DNA of 47,281 bases from Janthinobacterium psychrotolerans (GCF_001677885.1 NZ_LOCQ01000032.1:1-47281); one strand, 5' to 3'. Shown: positions 25,462 through 36,558, numbered from the stretch's first letter. The notes: generated from the sequence alone by a model not told the origin. Numbers and translations: made by a program.

Positions 25462-27690
25462 ATGTCTTATCAAGTCCTCGCCCGTAAATACCGCCCCAAG
25501 AATTTCGAGACGCTCGTCGGCCAGGAGCACGTCGTGCGCGCGCTCACGCATGCGCTGCACAGCGGCCGCTTGCATCACGCCTATCTGTTTACGGGCACGC
25601 GCGGGGTCGGCAAGACCACCTTGTCGCGCATCCTGGCCAAGTCGCTCAATTGCATCGGCCCCGATGGCACGGGCGGCATCACGGCCCAGCCCTGCGGCCA
25701 GTGCGAAGCGTGCACGGCGATCGATGCGGGACGCTTCGTTGACTATATAGAGATGGATGCGGCGTCGAACCGCGGCGTCGATGAAATGGCGCAGCTGCTG
25801 GAACAGGCGGTGTATGCGCCGAGCAATGCGCGCTTCAAGGTCTATATGATCGATGAGGTGCACATGCTCACCAATCACGCGTTCAATTCCATGCTGAAAA
25901 CGCTGGAAGAGCCGCCTGAACACGTGAAATTCATCCTGGCCACCACCGACCCGCAAAAAATTCCCGTTACCGTGCTGTCGCGCTGCCTGCAGTTCAACCT
26001 CAAGCAGATGCCGCCCGGTCATATCATCAGCCACCTGGACAATATCTTGGGGCAGGAGGGCATCGCCTTCGAACAGCCGGCCTTGCGCCTGCTGGCCCAG
26101 GGCGCCCACGGTTCCATGCGCGATGCGCTGTCGCTGACCGACCAGGCGATCGCCTATGCGGCAGGCGAAGTGACGCTCGACGCCGTGCAAGGCATGCTGG
26201 GCGCGCTCGACCAGTCTTACCTGGTGCGTTTGCTCGACGCGCTGGCGCAGCAGGACGGCGCGGACCTCCTGGCCGTGGCCGATGAGATGGCTTCGCGCAG
26301 CTTGTCCTATAACAATGCGTTGCAAGACCTCGGCACCTTGCTGCACCGTATCGCGCTGGCGCAAAGCGTGCCCACGGCCGTGCCGCAGGATTTGCCCGAA
26401 TACGCCGATATTGTGCGCCTGGCTCAGGCCTTTGACGCGCAGGAAGTGCAGCTGTTCTACCAGATCGCCGTACATGGCCGCAATGAGCTGGGCCTGGCGC
26501 CCGACGAATATGCGGGCTTTTCCATGACCTTGCTGCGCATGCTGGCGTTTCGTCCCGGCATGGGCGGCGCCGAAGGCTTGCCGGCCGCCGCGCCGGCCGC
26601 AGCACCAGTAAATCGTCCGGCCTTTGTTGCCGCCGCGCGCGCCGCCGCCCAGCCAGCGCCGCCGGCACGGGCCGCCGCCCACAGCGTGGCCAGCCATGCG
26701 GCCGTGACGCCGCCAGCCGTAGTGGCTGCCGCCGCCGCAACGATGGTGCGCCATGAAACACCGGCGCCTGCTGCTGCTGCTGCGCCGCCGGTTGCCCCTG
26801 CGGCACCGGTCAGCTCGGCGCGCGCCGCCATCAATGCGGCGCTCGAAGCGGCTCGCGCCGCCTCGAAAGGCCGTCCCGGCAGCGCACCGTCGGCGCCGGC
26901 TTCGGCGCCGAAAGCGCCTGCCCCTGCGCCCGCACCGTCACCTTCGCCTGCCGCTGCCCCGGTGACTGCGGCGCCTGCCGCCGCCAGGTCGCCCGCGCCG
27001 TGGGACGATGCAGCTGACCCGGCGCCAGCGCCAGCGCCAGCCGTGGCCGTCATGGACACGCCAGCGCCAGCGCGCCAGGCGCTGCCGCCGCCACAATCCG
27101 AACCTGACGACGAGCTGCCACCCTGGGTCACCGAATTTTCCGACGACAGCGCCTCGGCCGCCGTGCAAGGCGTGCCGGCCCAGGCCAGCGGCGAGCAGCC
27201 GGCCGTGGTGATGCCGCAGCGCGCGCCCAGGCAGGCCGCGCCCAGCGCACCGTATGTGATTACCCCTGTGCCGGGGCTGGACTGGGACGGCAACTGGCCG
27301 GCCGTGGCGGCCGTGCTGCCGCTGCGCGGCGTGGCCCAGCAGTTGGCCGTGCAAGCCGAGCTGATCGAGTGCCTGCACGATGGTCACAGCACCACCTTCC
27401 GCCTGCGCGTGCCGATCGATACCTGGCGCAGCCCGGCCAACGTGGAAAAACTGGCGGCGGCCCTGGCCGAGCGCTTTGGCCGCAAGGTCCAGGTCGACAC
27501 CGAGCTGGGCGCCGTCTGGTACACGGCCAGCGCCGAAGCGCAGGCGCACCGCGAAGCGTGCCAGCTGCAAGCGGAAGAAACCATCGCAACCGACCCTTTT
27601 GTACTCGATATGAAGCGTGCATTCGACGCCTTCGTGGTGCCGGGGACGATTACACCTGCACCGGCCGGCACTGCGCCGACCTTGCATTGA
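25462..27690 (+). CDS. dnaX: DNA polymerase III subunit tau/gamma DnaX
   Basis: The clamp-loader ATPase and organiser of the replicase. The 742 residues have an AAA+ core (about 1-365) with Walker A GTRGVGKT (45-52), zinc cysteines Cys64, Cys78, Cys81 and Cys84, Walker B VYMIDEVHML and the SRC sensor segment. A long Ala/Pro-rich linker (about 375-590) follows, then a C-terminal tau domain (about 590-742). In E. coli the short gamma form arises at an A-run frameshift site; I see no such run in the GC-rich linker, so gamma may not be made that way here. ybaB follows after 31 bases. Confidence 0.97.
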   Translation: MSYQVLARKYRPKNFETLVGQEHVVRALTHALHSGRLHHAYLFTGTRGVGKTTLSRILAKSLNCIGPDGTGGITAQPCGQCEACTAIDAGRFVDYIEMDAASNRGVDEMAQLLEQAVYAPSNARFKVYMIDEVHMLTNHAFNSMLKTLEEPPEHVKFILATTDPQKIPVTVLSRCLQFNLKQMPPGHIISHLDNILGQEGIAFEQPALRLLAQGAHGSMRDALSLTDQAIAYAAGEVTLDAVQGMLGALDQSYLVRLLDALAQQDGADLLAVADEMASRSLSYNNALQDLGTLLHRIALAQSVPTAVPQDLPEYADIVRLAQAFDAQEVQLFYQIAVHGRNELGLAPDEYAGFSMTLLRMLAFRPGMGGAEGLPAAAPAAAPVNRPAFVAAARAAAQPAPPARAAAHSVASHAAVTPPAVVAAAAATMVRHETPAPAAAAAPPVAPAAPVSSARAAINAALEAARAASKGRPGSAPSAPASAPKAPAPAPAPSPSPAAAPVTAAPAAARSPAPWDDAADPAPAPAPAVAVMDTPAPARQALPPPQSEPDDELPPWVTEFSDDSASAAVQGVPAQASGEQPAVVMPQRAPRQAAPSAPYVITPVPGLDWDGNWPAVAAVLPLRGVAQQLAVQAELIECLHDGHSTTFRLRVPIDTWRSPANVEKLAAALAERFGRKVQVDTELGAVWYTASAEAQAHREACQLQAEETIATDPFVLDMKRAFDAFVVPGTITPAPAGTAPTLH

Positions 27691-27721
27691 TTAACTTGAT
27701 AAATAATACGGAGCATTTCTC

Positions 27722-28048
27722 ATGATGAAAAACCAACTGGCTGGCCTGATGAAGCAGGCGCAAGCGATGCAAGACAATATGAAAAAAGCCCAGGAACAAC
27801 TGGCGCTGGTGGAAGTGGAAGGCCAGTCCGGCGCCGGCCTGGTGAAAATCGTCATGACCTGCAAGAACGACGTCAAGCGCGTGTCGATCGACCCGTCGCT
27901 GCTGGCCGACGACAAGGACATGCTGGAAGACCTGGTGGCCGCCGCCTTCAACGACGCCGTGCGCAAGGCTGAAGCGACCTCCGCCGAAAAAATGGCAGGC
28001 CTGACCGGCGGCATGAACTTGCCAGCTGGCTTCAAAATGCCATTCTGA
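27722..28048 (+). CDS. ybaB: Nucleoid-associated protein YbaB/EbfC
   Basis: A small DNA-binding dimer of the EbfC/YbaB family. The 108 residues have the family pattern: [19 protein letters not shown] helix, beta segment [30 protein letters not shown], and a helix with [19 protein letters not shown] 27722 has GGAG upstream; an immediately following ATG (27725) is an alternative. It sits between dnaX and recR, the classic order. Confidence 0.96.
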   Translation: MMKNQLAGLMKQAQAMQDNMKKAQEQLALVEVEGQSGAGLVKIVMTCKNDVKRVSIDPSLLADDKDMLEDLVAAAFNDAVRKAEATSAEKMAGLTGGMNLPAGFKMPF

Positions 28049-28095
28049 TGAGCAGCCGCATGCGCCCGATCGTGGTGGCGGGAGTGGACTGATCC

Positions 28096-28686
28096 ATGTC
28101 CAAGTCGCTGGAATTTCTGACCGAGGCGCTGCGGCGCCTGCCCGGCGTCGGCCCCAAGTCGGCGCAGCGCATGGCGTTTCATCTGTTGCAGCACGATAGG
28201 GAAGGCGCGTCCATGCTGTCGCGCGCCCTGTTCCAGGCCGTCGATGCCGTGCATCACTGCGCCCTGTGCAACACTTTTACCGAACACGAGATCTGCGAGA
28301 ACTGTCTCGACGAGGCGCGCGACAAGCGCCTGCTGTGCGTGGTGGAAACCCCGGCCGACCAGCTGATGATCGAGCAGACGCTGACCTACAAGGGCCTGTA
28401 TTTTGTCTTGATGGGACGCTTGTCGCCATTGGACGGCATCGGTCCGAAAGATATCCATCTCGAAAAATTGCTGGGCCGCGCCAACGATGGCGTGGTCACC
28501 GAAGTGGTGCTGGCCACCAACTTCACCAATGAAGGCGAAGCGACCGCCCACTACATCAGCGAGATGCTCAAAGCGCGCGGCCTGCGCGTGAGCCGCCTGG
28601 CGCGCGGCGTGCCGGTGGGCGGCGAACTGGAATACGTCGACGCGGGCACGATTGCGCGCGCGATGCTCGACCGCAGGGCAACCTGA
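28096..28686 (+). CDS. recR: Recombination mediator RecR
   Basis: A RecFOR-pathway protein that helps load RecA at gaps. The 196 residues comprise an N-terminal helix-hairpin-helix ([20 protein letters not shown]), a four-Cys zinc motif (Cys55, Cys58, Cys67 and Cys70) and a Toprim domain (about 78-170; [14 protein letters not shown]). The length is standard. It lies 47 bases after ybaB. Confidence 0.97.
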   Translation: MSKSLEFLTEALRRLPGVGPKSAQRMAFHLLQHDREGASMLSRALFQAVDAVHHCALCNTFTEHEICENCLDEARDKRLLCVVETPADQLMIEQTLTYKGLYFVLMGRLSPLDGIGPKDIHLEKLLGRANDGVVTEVVLATNFTNEGEATAHYISEMLKARGLRVSRLARGVPVGGELEYVDAGTIARAMLDRRAT

Positions 28687-28691
28687 AACCC

Positions 28692-29909
28692 ATGGACAAG
28701 ACGACTTCCACCGGACCGCTGGCCGGCATCAAGGTGCTGGAACTGGGCACCCTGATCGCCGGCCCTTTCTGTGCCCGCATGCTGGCCGAATTCGGTGCCG
28801 ACGTGATCAAGATCGAGTCGCCCGATGGCGGCGACCCGATCCGTTCCTGGCGCGTGCTGAAAGACGGCACTTCGCTGTGGTGGTCGGTGCAGGCGCGCAA
28901 CAAGAAAAGCCTGACCCTGAACCTGAAGGCGCCCGAAGGGCGCGCGATCGCCCGCCAGCTGGCGCTGGAGGCGGACATCATCATCGAGAACTACCGCCCC
29001 GGCGTGCTGGAAAAGTGGGAGCTCGGCTACGAGCAGCTCAAAAAAGACAAGCCTTCCCTGATCATGGTGCGCCTGTCCGGCTTCGGCCAGACGGGACCGA
29101 TGAAAGACTTGCCCGGCTTTGGCGCCATCGGCGAATCGATGGGCGGCCTGCGCTATGTGTCCGGCTTTGCCGACCGTCCGCCCGTGCGCGTAGGGGTTTC
29201 CATCGGCGACTCGGTGGCGGCCCTGCACGGCGTGATCGGCGCCATGATGGCGCTGCGCCACCGCGATGTGACGGGCGGGCGTGACGCCGGCGAAGGCCAG
29301 ATGGTCGACGTGGCGCTGTATGAAGCCGTGTTCAACATGATGGAGTCGCTGGTGCCCGAATACGACCAGGCCGGCGTGGTGCGCGAACGTACGGGCGGCG
29401 CCTTGCCCGGCATCGTGCCGTCGAATACCTATACCACCGGCGACGGCGAAAATATCGTCATCGCCGGCAATGGCGACGCCATCTTCAAGCGCTTGATGCT
29501 GGCCATGGGCCGCATCGACATGGCGGGCGACCCGCAACTGGCGCGCAACGACGGGCGCGTCGCGCGCACGCAGGAAATCGACGAGGCCATCGGCGCCTGG
29601 TGCGCCACCCACACCATCGATAGCGCCATGGCCGTGCTGCAGGCGGCCGATGTACCGGCCGGCAAAATCTATTCCGTGCGCGACATGATGAGCGACCCGC
29701 AATTTCTCGCGCGCGACATGTTCGAGCAGCACCAGTTTGCCGACGGCACGCCCGTCAAGCTGCCGGCCATTACACCGAAATTGTCGGCCACGCCGGGCAA
29801 GACACAGTGGCTGGGACCGACCCTGGGCCAGCATAATGACGAGGTGCTGGCGTCGCTGGGGTTTGATGCGGCGGCCATTGCCAGGCTCAAGGCCGACGGG
29901 GTGGTGTAA
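28692..29909 (+). CDS. CaiB/BaiF family III CoA-transferase
   Basis: The family moves CoA between acyl-CoA esters and free acids by a mixed anhydride with an aspartate. The 405 residues start PLAGIKVLELGTLIAGPFCARMLAEFGADVIKIE, the family hallmark. The catalytic aspartate is probably Asp173 in VGVSIGDSVAALHGVIGAMMAL. The substrate cannot be told from sequence; succinyl-CoA- or formyl-CoA-type donors are possible. The start lies 5 bases after the recR stop, so the gene may be read from the same transcript even though its function is unrelated. Confidence 0.92.
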   Translation: MDKTTSTGPLAGIKVLELGTLIAGPFCARMLAEFGADVIKIESPDGGDPIRSWRVLKDGTSLWWSVQARNKKSLTLNLKAPEGRAIARQLALEADIIIENYRPGVLEKWELGYEQLKKDKPSLIMVRLSGFGQTGPMKDLPGFGAIGESMGGLRYVSGFADRPPVRVGVSIGDSVAALHGVIGAMMALRHRDVTGGRDAGEGQMVDVALYEAVFNMMESLVPEYDQAGVVRERTGGALPGIVPSNTYTTGDGENIVIAGNGDAIFKRLMLAMGRIDMAGDPQLARNDGRVARTQEIDEAIGAWCATHTIDSAMAVLQAADVPAGKIYSVRDMMSDPQFLARDMFEQHQFADGTPVKLPAITPKLSATPGKTQWLGPTLGQHNDEVLASLGFDAAAIARLKADGVV

Positions 29910-29929
29910 TCATTCAGACCCCAGGGATG

Positions 29930-30018
29930 GTAGGTCGGATTGGCGCGTAGCGCGTAATCCGACATTCACCGCCAACAATGTTGTCGGATTACGGCCCGAT
30001 GGGCCTAACGCGACCTAC
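29930..30018. repeat. GTCGGATT-type palindromic intergenic repeat, copy 1
   Basis: GTCGGATT (29934-29941) pairs with AATCCGAC (29956-29963) over an inner GCGCG/CGCG stem. A second GTCGGATTACG follows, and the ends GTAGGTCG (29930-29937) and CGACCTAC (30011-30018) are complementary. This is the kind of REP-like element common between genes in Beta- and Gammaproteobacteria. A related copy is at 36276-36349. Confidence 0.75.
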
Positions 30019-30033
30019 GCACTGGAACTTGAA

Positions 30034-31176
30034 ATGTCTCGATTTTTTATCGGCGCTCGCGCCATCTCCGTTTTGGCATCGGCCATCGTACTGCTCTCGG
30101 CCTGCGCCAGCATCCCCGCCGACGCCCCCATTACCAGCCTGCGCCTGATCGGCGAACAGCGCATCGCCTTGAAGCAGCCATTCCAGGGCACGCTGGTCGG
30201 CGGCCTGTCCGGCATTGCCTACGATGCGGCCAGCGGCGACTGGGTGCTGGAAAGCGATGACCGCTCGGAATTCAATCCGGCGCGTTTTTATCGCGCCAGC
30301 CTGCACTACGACAGCAACGGCTTTTCCGGCGTGACCCTGAACAGCGTGCATTTCTTCCAGCAGGCCTCGGGTGGCAATTATCCGAATCTGGCGCATGCCA
30401 AGCTGGAGCGTGGCGAGCAGGTGCCCGATATCGAAACCATCCGCGTCGATCCGGTCGATGGCAGCCTCTGGTATGGCAGCGAAGGCAACCGCAAGGTGGG
30501 ACTCGATCCGTTCGTGACGCATGCCAGCCGCGACGGCCGTTTTATCGCCACCTTGCCGACGCCGCCCATGTTCAGGGTCAGCAAGCAGGAACTCGGTTCG
30601 CGCAACAACATGGCGTTCGAAGGGCTGTCGTTTTCAGCCGACGGCAAGAGTTTGTGGCTGGGCATGGAAGGCGCGCTGTACCAGGATGGACCGCTGGCCA
30701 CGGCCGAGCACGGTTCGGTGGTGCGCATCACGCAGCTCAGTCGCGCCGGCCAGGTGCTGGCGCAATATGCCTATGATATCGAAGCGATCGCATCCAGGCC
30801 GGCGCCGGGGCGCAATGCGGACAATGGCGTGTCGGAAATCCTGGCCATCGACGCCCGCCGCCTGCTGGTGCTCGAACGCGCCGGCGTGGAAAATGCCGAG
30901 GGCCTGTATCTGAATCACGTGCGTCTCTACGAGATGGATGTGGAAGGCGCCACCGATATCAAGGACCTGCCGGCATTGAAGGGGGCCAGCTATGCGCCGG
31001 CGCGCAAGCGGCTGGTACTGGACCTGCAAAAGATCGGCTTGGGGCGCGTGGATAACCTGGAAGGCATCGCCTGGGGTCCGCGCCTGGCCAATGGCCGGCG
31101 CAGCCTGGTGCTGGTGTCGGACGACAACTTCAACCCCCAGCAGGTCACGCAACTCCTCGTCTTCGAAGTGCAGTAA
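30034..31176 (+). CDS. Phytase/esterase-like beta-propeller lipoprotein
   Basis: The 380 residues have a lipoprotein signal ending LLSAC (Cys24), so the product is probably anchored in the outer or inner membrane facing the periplasm. The rest matches the esterase-like-activity-of-phytase domain: [64 protein letters not shown] and a C-terminal [11 protein letters not shown]. Family members may hydrolyse phosphate or ester bonds, but the true substrate is unknown. ATG 30034 has GGAA 6 bases upstream. Its end overlaps the convergent GGDEF-EAL gene by 32 bases. Confidence 0.85.
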   Translation: MSRFFIGARAISVLASAIVLLSACASIPADAPITSLRLIGEQRIALKQPFQGTLVGGLSGIAYDAASGDWVLESDDRSEFNPARFYRASLHYDSNGFSGVTLNSVHFFQQASGGNYPNLAHAKLERGEQVPDIETIRVDPVDGSLWYGSEGNRKVGLDPFVTHASRDGRFIATLPTPPMFRVSKQELGSRNNMAFEGLSFSADGKSLWLGMEGALYQDGPLATAEHGSVVRITQLSRAGQVLAQYAYDIEAIASRPAPGRNADNGVSEILAIDARRLLVLERAGVENAEGLYLNHVRLYEMDVEGATDIKDLPALKGASYAPARKRLVLDLQKIGLGRVDNLEGIAWGPRLANGRRSLVLVSDDNFNPQQVTQLLVFEVQ

Positions 31177-33307
31177 GGTCGAGCTTGTTGCCTGGCGGCC
31201 GGGCCTGGCGCGCCAGCATGGCGGTGATCGCGTCGTGCGGCGACGGGTGGCCCAGAAAATAGCCCTGGGCCATGTCGCAGCCGTATTCTTCCAGCATCAG
31301 CAATTGCTCGTCCGTCTCCACGCCTTCGGCCACCACCACCATTTTCAGGCCATGCGCCATGGCGATAATGGCGCGCGTGATGGCCGCGTTTTCCGCGTCC
31401 TGCGGCAGGCCGGCGATAAAGCTGCGGTCGATCTTCAGGGAGCGCACGTCGAAGCGCTTTAAATAATTCATCGACGAGTAGCCGGTGCCGAAGTCGTCGA
31501 TCGACAGGTAGACGCCGATGCCGCGCAGTTGTTCCAGCGTTACCATGGTGGCGCGCGCGTCGTCCATTAAAGTGCCTTCCGTCAGTTCCAGTTCCAGCAA
31601 GCGCGCGTCCAGGCCGGTGTCGGCCAGTGCCGAGAGCACGATCTGCATCAGGTTTTCATCCTTGAACTGCTTGGCCGACAGGTTGACCGCCATGCGGATG
31701 GCCTGCAGGCCGCCGCGCTGCCAGGCCTTCGCCTGGCTGCAGGCCGTGCGCAGCACCCATTCGCCGATCGGCACGATGAGCCCGGTTTCCTCGGCCAGCG
31801 GAATGAATTCGGTCGGTGAAATGATGCCGCGTTCCGGGTGGCGCCAGCGCACCAGCGCTTCCACGCCGACGATCCGGGTGCTGGGCACGTCGATCTGCGG
31901 CTGGTACAGCAAATACAGTTCGTTGTTCTGCAGCGCTTTGCGCAGGCCCACTTCCATCTTGACGTGGCTCATGATTTCCATGGTCAATGAAGAGCTGTAG
32001 AGCTTGGCGTTGTTCTTGCCGCAGTTCTTGGCGTGGTACATGGCCGTGTCGGCATATTTGAGCAGCGAATTGCAGTCCTCGCCGTCTTCGGGATACAGGG
32101 AAATACCGATGCTGGCGGTAACGAAAATTTCATGGGTGGCAATCATGAATGGCCGGCGCATGGCTTCCTTGACCCGGTGCGCCACGTTGAGCGCGTCTTC
32201 CACCCGTTCCAGGTCGGGGATCAAAATGGTGAATTCGTCGCCGCCGAGGCGCGCCAGGTTGCTGCCGCCCGACTGGCCGTCGAGCTCGTGTTCGGCGCGC
32301 AGCACCAGGTCGCTGGGGCGGATGGTTTCGCGCAGCCGTTCCGAGACGATCTTCAGCAGATGGTCGCCCACATCGTGGCCCAGGGTATCGTTGACGCGCT
32401 TGAAAGCATCCAGGTCCATGAACAGCACGGCGAATTTCTTGCCGTGTTCTTTCGAACGCATCAGCTCGCGTTCCAGCGTTTCCAGGAAGGCTTGCCGGTT
32501 CGGAATGCCGGTCAGGCTGTCGCAATAGGCCAGGCGCCGTATCTGTTCCTCGGTGCGCTTGCGTTCGCTGATATCGCGCACCAGGCCCAGCACTTCATCG
32601 GGCCCGGTCGACACCAGCCGCGCCTCGAAATGGCGCGTGCTGTCGCCATGCGTGAGCGTGTAATCGACCGAGCCGATATGCTGGGTGGCCAGCACCTTGT
32701 GCATCTGCTCGACCAGGCGCGCGGCGATTTCCGCTGGCAAGACTTCGCTGATATGGCCGCCGACGCAGTTCTCTATGGAAAAGCCGGCGCTGGCGTCGTG
32801 GCCCTGTTCGTAATCGAGATAATAGCCGTCGCGGTTCAGGCGAAAGAAGGTGTCGGGTATCGCCGCCAGCACGGCGCGATTGTGCGCGTCGGCAATGCGC
32901 AGGCGGGCGATGGCGTCGCTGGCGCGCAGCACGTACAGCACGCGGTGGCCCAGGATCGGCCAGTTGATCGGCTTGGAAATGAAATCGGTGGCGCCCACTT
33001 CATAGGCGTGGGTGACGGCCTCGATTTCGTCGCCACCGGTGACCATGATGATGGGCACGGTGACATTGCCTTCCTGGCGGCGGATTTCGCGGCACACGCC
33101 GAAGCCGTCCATGGCCGGCATGTCGACATCGAGCATGACCAGGTCGGGGCCGCTCAGTTTGTAGCTGGCCAGCGCCTGCACGCCGTCTTCGGCTTCGATC
33201 ACATCCAGGCCCACTTGCGTGAGCATTTGCCGCATCAGCATGCGCATCACGGGGTCGTCGTCAGCCACCAGCACCAGGCCGCGTTTGTCGGAAAGAGGCG
33301 CTGTCAT
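31145..33307 (-). CDS. Response regulator with PAS, GGDEF and EAL domains
   Basis: A two-component output protein for cyclic-di-GMP turnover. The 720 residues contain REC (about 10-128, phosphoacceptor Asp60 in VMLDVDMP), PAS (about 145-260), GGDEF (motif 355-359) and EAL (motif 483-485, with [15 protein letters not shown] and AEGVET). The GGDEF and EAL signature residues are all present, so both activities are possible. The RPSD inhibitory-site motif is separated from GGDEF by an insert of about 15 residues ([13 protein letters not shown]). The start lies one base after the stop of the upstream hybrid kinase, so the two are coupled and probably act as a pair. Confidence 0.94.
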   Translation of the reverse strand: MTAPLSDKRGLVLVADDDPVMRMLMRQMLTQVGLDVIEAEDGVQALASYKLSGPDLVMLDVDMPAMDGFGVCREIRRQEGNVTVPIIMVTGGDEIEAVTHAYEVGATDFISKPINWPILGHRVLYVLRASDAIARLRIADAHNRAVLAAIPDTFFRLNRDGYYLDYEQGHDASAGFSIENCVGGHISEVLPAEIAARLVEQMHKVLATQHIGSVDYTLTHGDSTRHFEARLVSTGPDEVLGLVRDISERKRTEEQIRRLAYCDSLTGIPNRQAFLETLERELMRSKEHGKKFAVLFMDLDAFKRVNDTLGHDVGDHLLKIVSERLRETIRPSDLVLRAEHELDGQSGGSNLARLGGDEFTILIPDLERVEDALNVAHRVKEAMRRPFMIATHEIFVTASIGISLYPEDGEDCNSLLKYADTAMYHAKNCGKNNAKLYSSSLTMEIMSHVKMEVGLRKALQNNELYLLYQPQIDVPSTRIVGVEALVRWRHPERGIISPTEFIPLAEETGLIVPIGEWVLRTACSQAKAWQRGGLQAIRMAVNLSAKQFKDENLMQIVLSALADTGLDARLLELELTEGTLMDDARATMVTLEQLRGIGVYLSIDDFGTGYSSMNYLKRFDVRSLKIDRSFIAGLPQDAENAAITRAIIAMAHGLKMVVVAEGVETDEQLLMLEEYGCDMAQGYFLGHPSPHDAITAMLARQARPPGNKLDLTALRRRGVA

Positions 33308-33308
33308 G

Positions 33309-36131
33309 TCAGTGTTCCTTCACGAGCAGCCGGCCCAGGGCGTCGCCGACGGCCAGGAATTGCTGTTCCATCGCCTGCAGCAAGCTGGCCGCGCCGCCGG
33401 TGCTGCCGGTGCGGCCCAGCTTTTCCATGTCCCTGCACTGCAGCGCCAGCGCGTCGGCGCCGATGTTGGCGCTGCCGGACTTCAGGCTGTGCGCAGCCTT
33501 GCGCATTGCTTCGGTATCCTGCGCGGCGATGGCCGTGCGCAAGCAGGCCAGCTGGCGCGGCGTGTCAATGGTAAAAGCGTGGATGACTTTTTCCAGCAGC
33601 ACCTCGCCGCCGACACCGGACAGGGCGCGGATATTGTCCAGCGCCTGCAGATTCAAAACTGCCGGGGGGATGCTCACCGCCTGCGGCCTGGATGCAGGCT
33701 TGGCGACAAGCTCGTCCGCATGGTGCACGGTGGCCGCGCGCGGCAGGGCGATCCAGCGCGCCAGCGTGCTGGCCAGTTCCTGCTGGGTAAACGGCTTGCT
33801 CAGGTAGTCGTCCATGCCGGCCGCCAGGCACGCTTCGCGGTCGCCCTGCAGCGCGTTGGCGGTGATCGCCACGATGGGCAGCATGCGCGCGTGGCCATCG
33901 TGCAGTGCCTGGCGGCGAATTTCCGCCGTCGCCGCAAAGCCGTCCATGAGCGGCATCTGGCAATCCATCAGCACCAGGTCGAAATCCTCGGCCTGGGCCG
34001 CATACAGCGCTTGCTCGCCGTTGTGGGCGCACACAACGTCCAGCCCCAGGCTGTCGAGCATGGCCAGCGCCACTTCCACGTTGACAGGGTTGTCCTCGGC
34101 CAGCAGCACGCGGCGCCGTTGTCGGCGCGTCGTGTGCCTGGCGGCATGCGGCGGATGGATGCGCAGGCCCTCGCTGGCGCGTGGCGGCGTGACGATGCAG
34201 TCGAACAGGTCGCATTCACGGGCCGGCTTGATCAGCTGGAAGGCGACTCCCGCTTCGCGCCGCTGCACCGGATCGGCCGCGCCCCGTTCGGTACTGAGCA
34301 GCAGCAGTTTCAGCTCGGCCAGTTGCGGGTCGCTCTTGATGGTGGCGGCCAGCGCCAGGCCGCTGGTGCGCGGCAATTCCATGTCGAGCAGGGCGACCGC
34401 ATAGGGCTGGCCGGCGTCCACCGCGGCGCGCAGCCTGGCCAGGCAGTCGCCGGCCGAGCTGGCGCTGTCGCTGGCGATATGCCAGCTGGCCAGCTGGCGT
34501 TCGAGTACGGCGCGGGTGGCCGGTGTATGGTCGACGATCAAGGCGCGTATCCCTCGCGTAGTGTTCAGATTGAAAGACGGGTCGTCGCTGTCGACGCGCC
34601 GCTTATCGAAATTTACGTCGAACCAGAAGATGGAGCCTTGCGTTAAAGCATTATCGACCCCGATAGTGCCGCCCATCAGTTCGACCAGCTGCTTGGAAAT
34701 GGCCAGGCCCAGGCCGGTGCCGCCGTGCTTGCGCGTGGTCGTACCATCGGCCTGCGAAAAAGAATCGAAGATGCGCATGCGCGCCTCGCTCGACACGCCA
34801 ATGCCGGTATCGTGCACTTCGAAGCGCAAGCCCACGCTGGGGGTGTCTTCGCGGCATACTTCCACTTTGACCGTCACCTTGCCGGTTTCGGTAAACTTGA
34901 TGGCGTTGCCCAGCAGATTGACGATAATCTGGCGCAGGCGGTTCGGGTCGCCGCAAACGGCGATCGGAATATCGTTGGCGATATCAAATTCCAGGTGGAT
35001 ATCCTTTGCTTGCGCCTGCGGCGCGAACACATGTTCGATGTCGTCGAGCAGCTCGCGGAAATTGAAGCGGATATATTCGACGCTGAGCTTGCCCGCCTCG
35101 ATCTTGGAAAAGTCGAGGATGTCGTTGATGATCACCAGCAAGTTCTGCCCCGAGCGCTGCACCATGCTGGTGTAGTGGCGCTGCTGCGGGCTCAAAGGGC
35201 TGGCCAGCAGCAACTCCGTCATGCCCAGCACGCCATTCATGGGGGTGCGGATTTCATGGCTCATGGTGGCGAGAAACGCGCTTTTCGCCTGGCTGGCGGC
35301 CTCGGCCGCATCCTTGGCCTTTTCCAGCTGCTCGGTACGCACGCCCACTTGCCGTTCGAGCTGGTCGCGGTAGTTGGCCAGCGTGGTGTCGCGGCTGTCG
35401 ATCTGCGCCAGCATGTCGTTGAAGCTGTCGATCAGCAGGCCCAGTTCGTCGCTGCGCTGGTGGGCGATGCGGTGGCCGTAGGTCTGGCTGCTCGAGACTT
35501 TTTTTGCCGTCTCGATCAGCTTGGTAATCGGCTCGGCGATCAGGCTCTTGAAGCGCCCGGCCAGTACCAGCGCCACCAGGAAAGACAGCAAGGTGGCGCC
35601 GCTGATGGCGCCCAAATGGCGCGCGATCTCGCGCCACATCTGGTACAGGTCGGTTTCGATCATGATCGCGCCGACCACCTCGTCGTGGTACAGCACAGGT
35701 CGGTACAGCCGCATCGAGCGCGCCAGCGCCGCGCGCGCGCCCGGCATCACGGGCGCGTCGAGCAGTTCGGACAACAGCGCCGGCGCCATCGCCTCGGCCG
35801 GCGCGCTGTCCAGGCGCGGGTGCCCGGCGCGGTAAAGGGCAAACACCTTGCCGTGACGGTCATACAAGGCCGCCTGCACGATCTCGTCGCGCGCCTGCAG
35901 GGCCGCCAGCAACTGCTGCGCCTGAGTAGTTTTACCGGCCAGCATGGGTCCCGCACCGGCCGCGCCGATCACGCCAGCCAGCGACAGCAACTGGCGGCTT
36001 TCGTCTTCCTTGTGGCTCACCACGGCCGTGGCGGCAAACGCCAGGAACACCAGCAGCAAGGCGCTGCCGGAGGACAACACCGCAATCATGGTCAGTTTCT
36101 GGCTGATGCTGGCGCGTTGAAAATTGAACAT
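33309..36131 (-). CDS. Hybrid sensor histidine kinase with two REC domains and HPt
   Basis: A membrane phosphorelay protein of the BarA/ArcB layout, 940 residues. An N-terminal helix (about 15-40), periplasmic sensor region (about 41-170), second helix (about 175-195) and HAMP (about 196-250) are followed by HisKA with His292 in [11 protein letters not shown], HATPase_c ([15 protein letters not shown]), REC1 with Asp583 (LLDMELP), REC2 with Asp723 (LMDCQMP) and HPt with His881 ([14 protein letters not shown]). I chose ATG 36131, with GGAGG about 12 bases upstream; ATG 36143 abuts that site. It is followed by the REC-PAS-GGDEF-EAL gene, its likely phosphate acceptor. Confidence 0.93.
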   Translation of the reverse strand: MFNFQRASISQKLTMIAVLSSGSALLLVFLAFAATAVVSHKEDESRQLLSLAGVIGAAGAGPMLAGKTTQAQQLLAALQARDEIVQAALYDRHGKVFALYRAGHPRLDSAPAEAMAPALLSELLDAPVMPGARAALARSMRLYRPVLYHDEVVGAIMIETDLYQMWREIARHLGAISGATLLSFLVALVLAGRFKSLIAEPITKLIETAKKVSSSQTYGHRIAHQRSDELGLLIDSFNDMLAQIDSRDTTLANYRDQLERQVGVRTEQLEKAKDAAEAASQAKSAFLATMSHEIRTPMNGVLGMTELLLASPLSPQQRHYTSMVQRSGQNLLVIINDILDFSKIEAGKLSVEYIRFNFRELLDDIEHVFAPQAQAKDIHLEFDIANDIPIAVCGDPNRLRQIIVNLLGNAIKFTETGKVTVKVEVCREDTPSVGLRFEVHDTGIGVSSEARMRIFDSFSQADGTTTRKHGGTGLGLAISKQLVELMGGTIGVDNALTQGSIFWFDVNFDKRRVDSDDPSFNLNTTRGIRALIVDHTPATRAVLERQLASWHIASDSASSAGDCLARLRAAVDAGQPYAVALLDMELPRTSGLALAATIKSDPQLAELKLLLLSTERGAADPVQRREAGVAFQLIKPARECDLFDCIVTPPRASEGLRIHPPHAARHTTRRQRRRVLLAEDNPVNVEVALAMLDSLGLDVVCAHNGEQALYAAQAEDFDLVLMDCQMPLMDGFAATAEIRRQALHDGHARMLPIVAITANALQGDREACLAAGMDDYLSKPFTQQELASTLARWIALPRAATVHHADELVAKPASRPQAVSIPPAVLNLQALDNIRALSGVGGEVLLEKVIHAFTIDTPRQLACLRTAIAAQDTEAMRKAAHSLKSGSANIGADALALQCRDMEKLGRTGSTGGAASLLQAMEQQFLAVGDALGRLLVKEH

Positions 36132-36275
36132 GGGGACGGACATCCTCCGGGGCAATTATTGCTATTTTTTAATTAATTCCCATGGGAAAAATATAAGCGT
36201 GATGATGGACCCGGATGTTGATGTGGGTCTAAGGATGGGGAAGGGGGGAGAGGGGGGAACCGGAAGGAAGGGCGG

Positions 36276-36349
36276 CAGGTCGGATTGGCGAGGCTCCACC
36301 TCGCGCAATCCGACACCACCACCGACGCCAACAAGGTTGTCGGCGCGGG
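36276..36349. repeat. GTCGGATT-type palindromic intergenic repeat, copy 2 (shortened)
   Basis: GTCGGATTG (36279-36287) pairs with CAATCCGAC (36306-36314) over an inner GCGAGG/CCTCGC stem. A second half, GGTTGTCGGCGCG, follows without the full palindrome. It resembles the element at 29930-30018. The preceding 36220-36275 is G-rich on the plus strand with no gene. Confidence 0.65.
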
Positions 36350-36357
36350 GGAATAGA

Positions 36358-36558
36358 TCAGCAACAACCGCCGCGCTTGCCGGCGCCGCCATAACGGGCC
36401 TCCTGGCGTTCGCGGAAGAATTCCTCGTACGTCATCATCGGCTCGCCGGGATGGGTCACTTCCCGGTGCGCCACGTAGGTATCGTACTCGGGCAGGCCGC
36501 ACATCAGCCGCATGCTTTGCCCGAGATAGCGGCCTGCCTTGAGGAGCTCGTCGATCAT
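36358..36558 (-). CDS. ybdD: YbdD/YjiX family small protein
   Basis: The 66-residue partner of CstA-type transporters. It begins MIDELLKAGRYLGQSMRLMCG and contains LPEYDTYVAHREVTHPGEPMM, MTYEEFFRERQEARYG and a C-terminal GGCC, all typical of the family. The ATG start overlaps the cstA stop by one base (ATGTAA read across both), so translation is coupled. The partners of E. coli CstA and BtsT are needed for pyruvate uptake. Confidence 0.92.
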   Translation of the reverse strand: MIDELLKAGRYLGQSMRLMCGLPEYDTYVAHREVTHPGEPMMTYEEFFRERQEARYGGAGKRGGCC

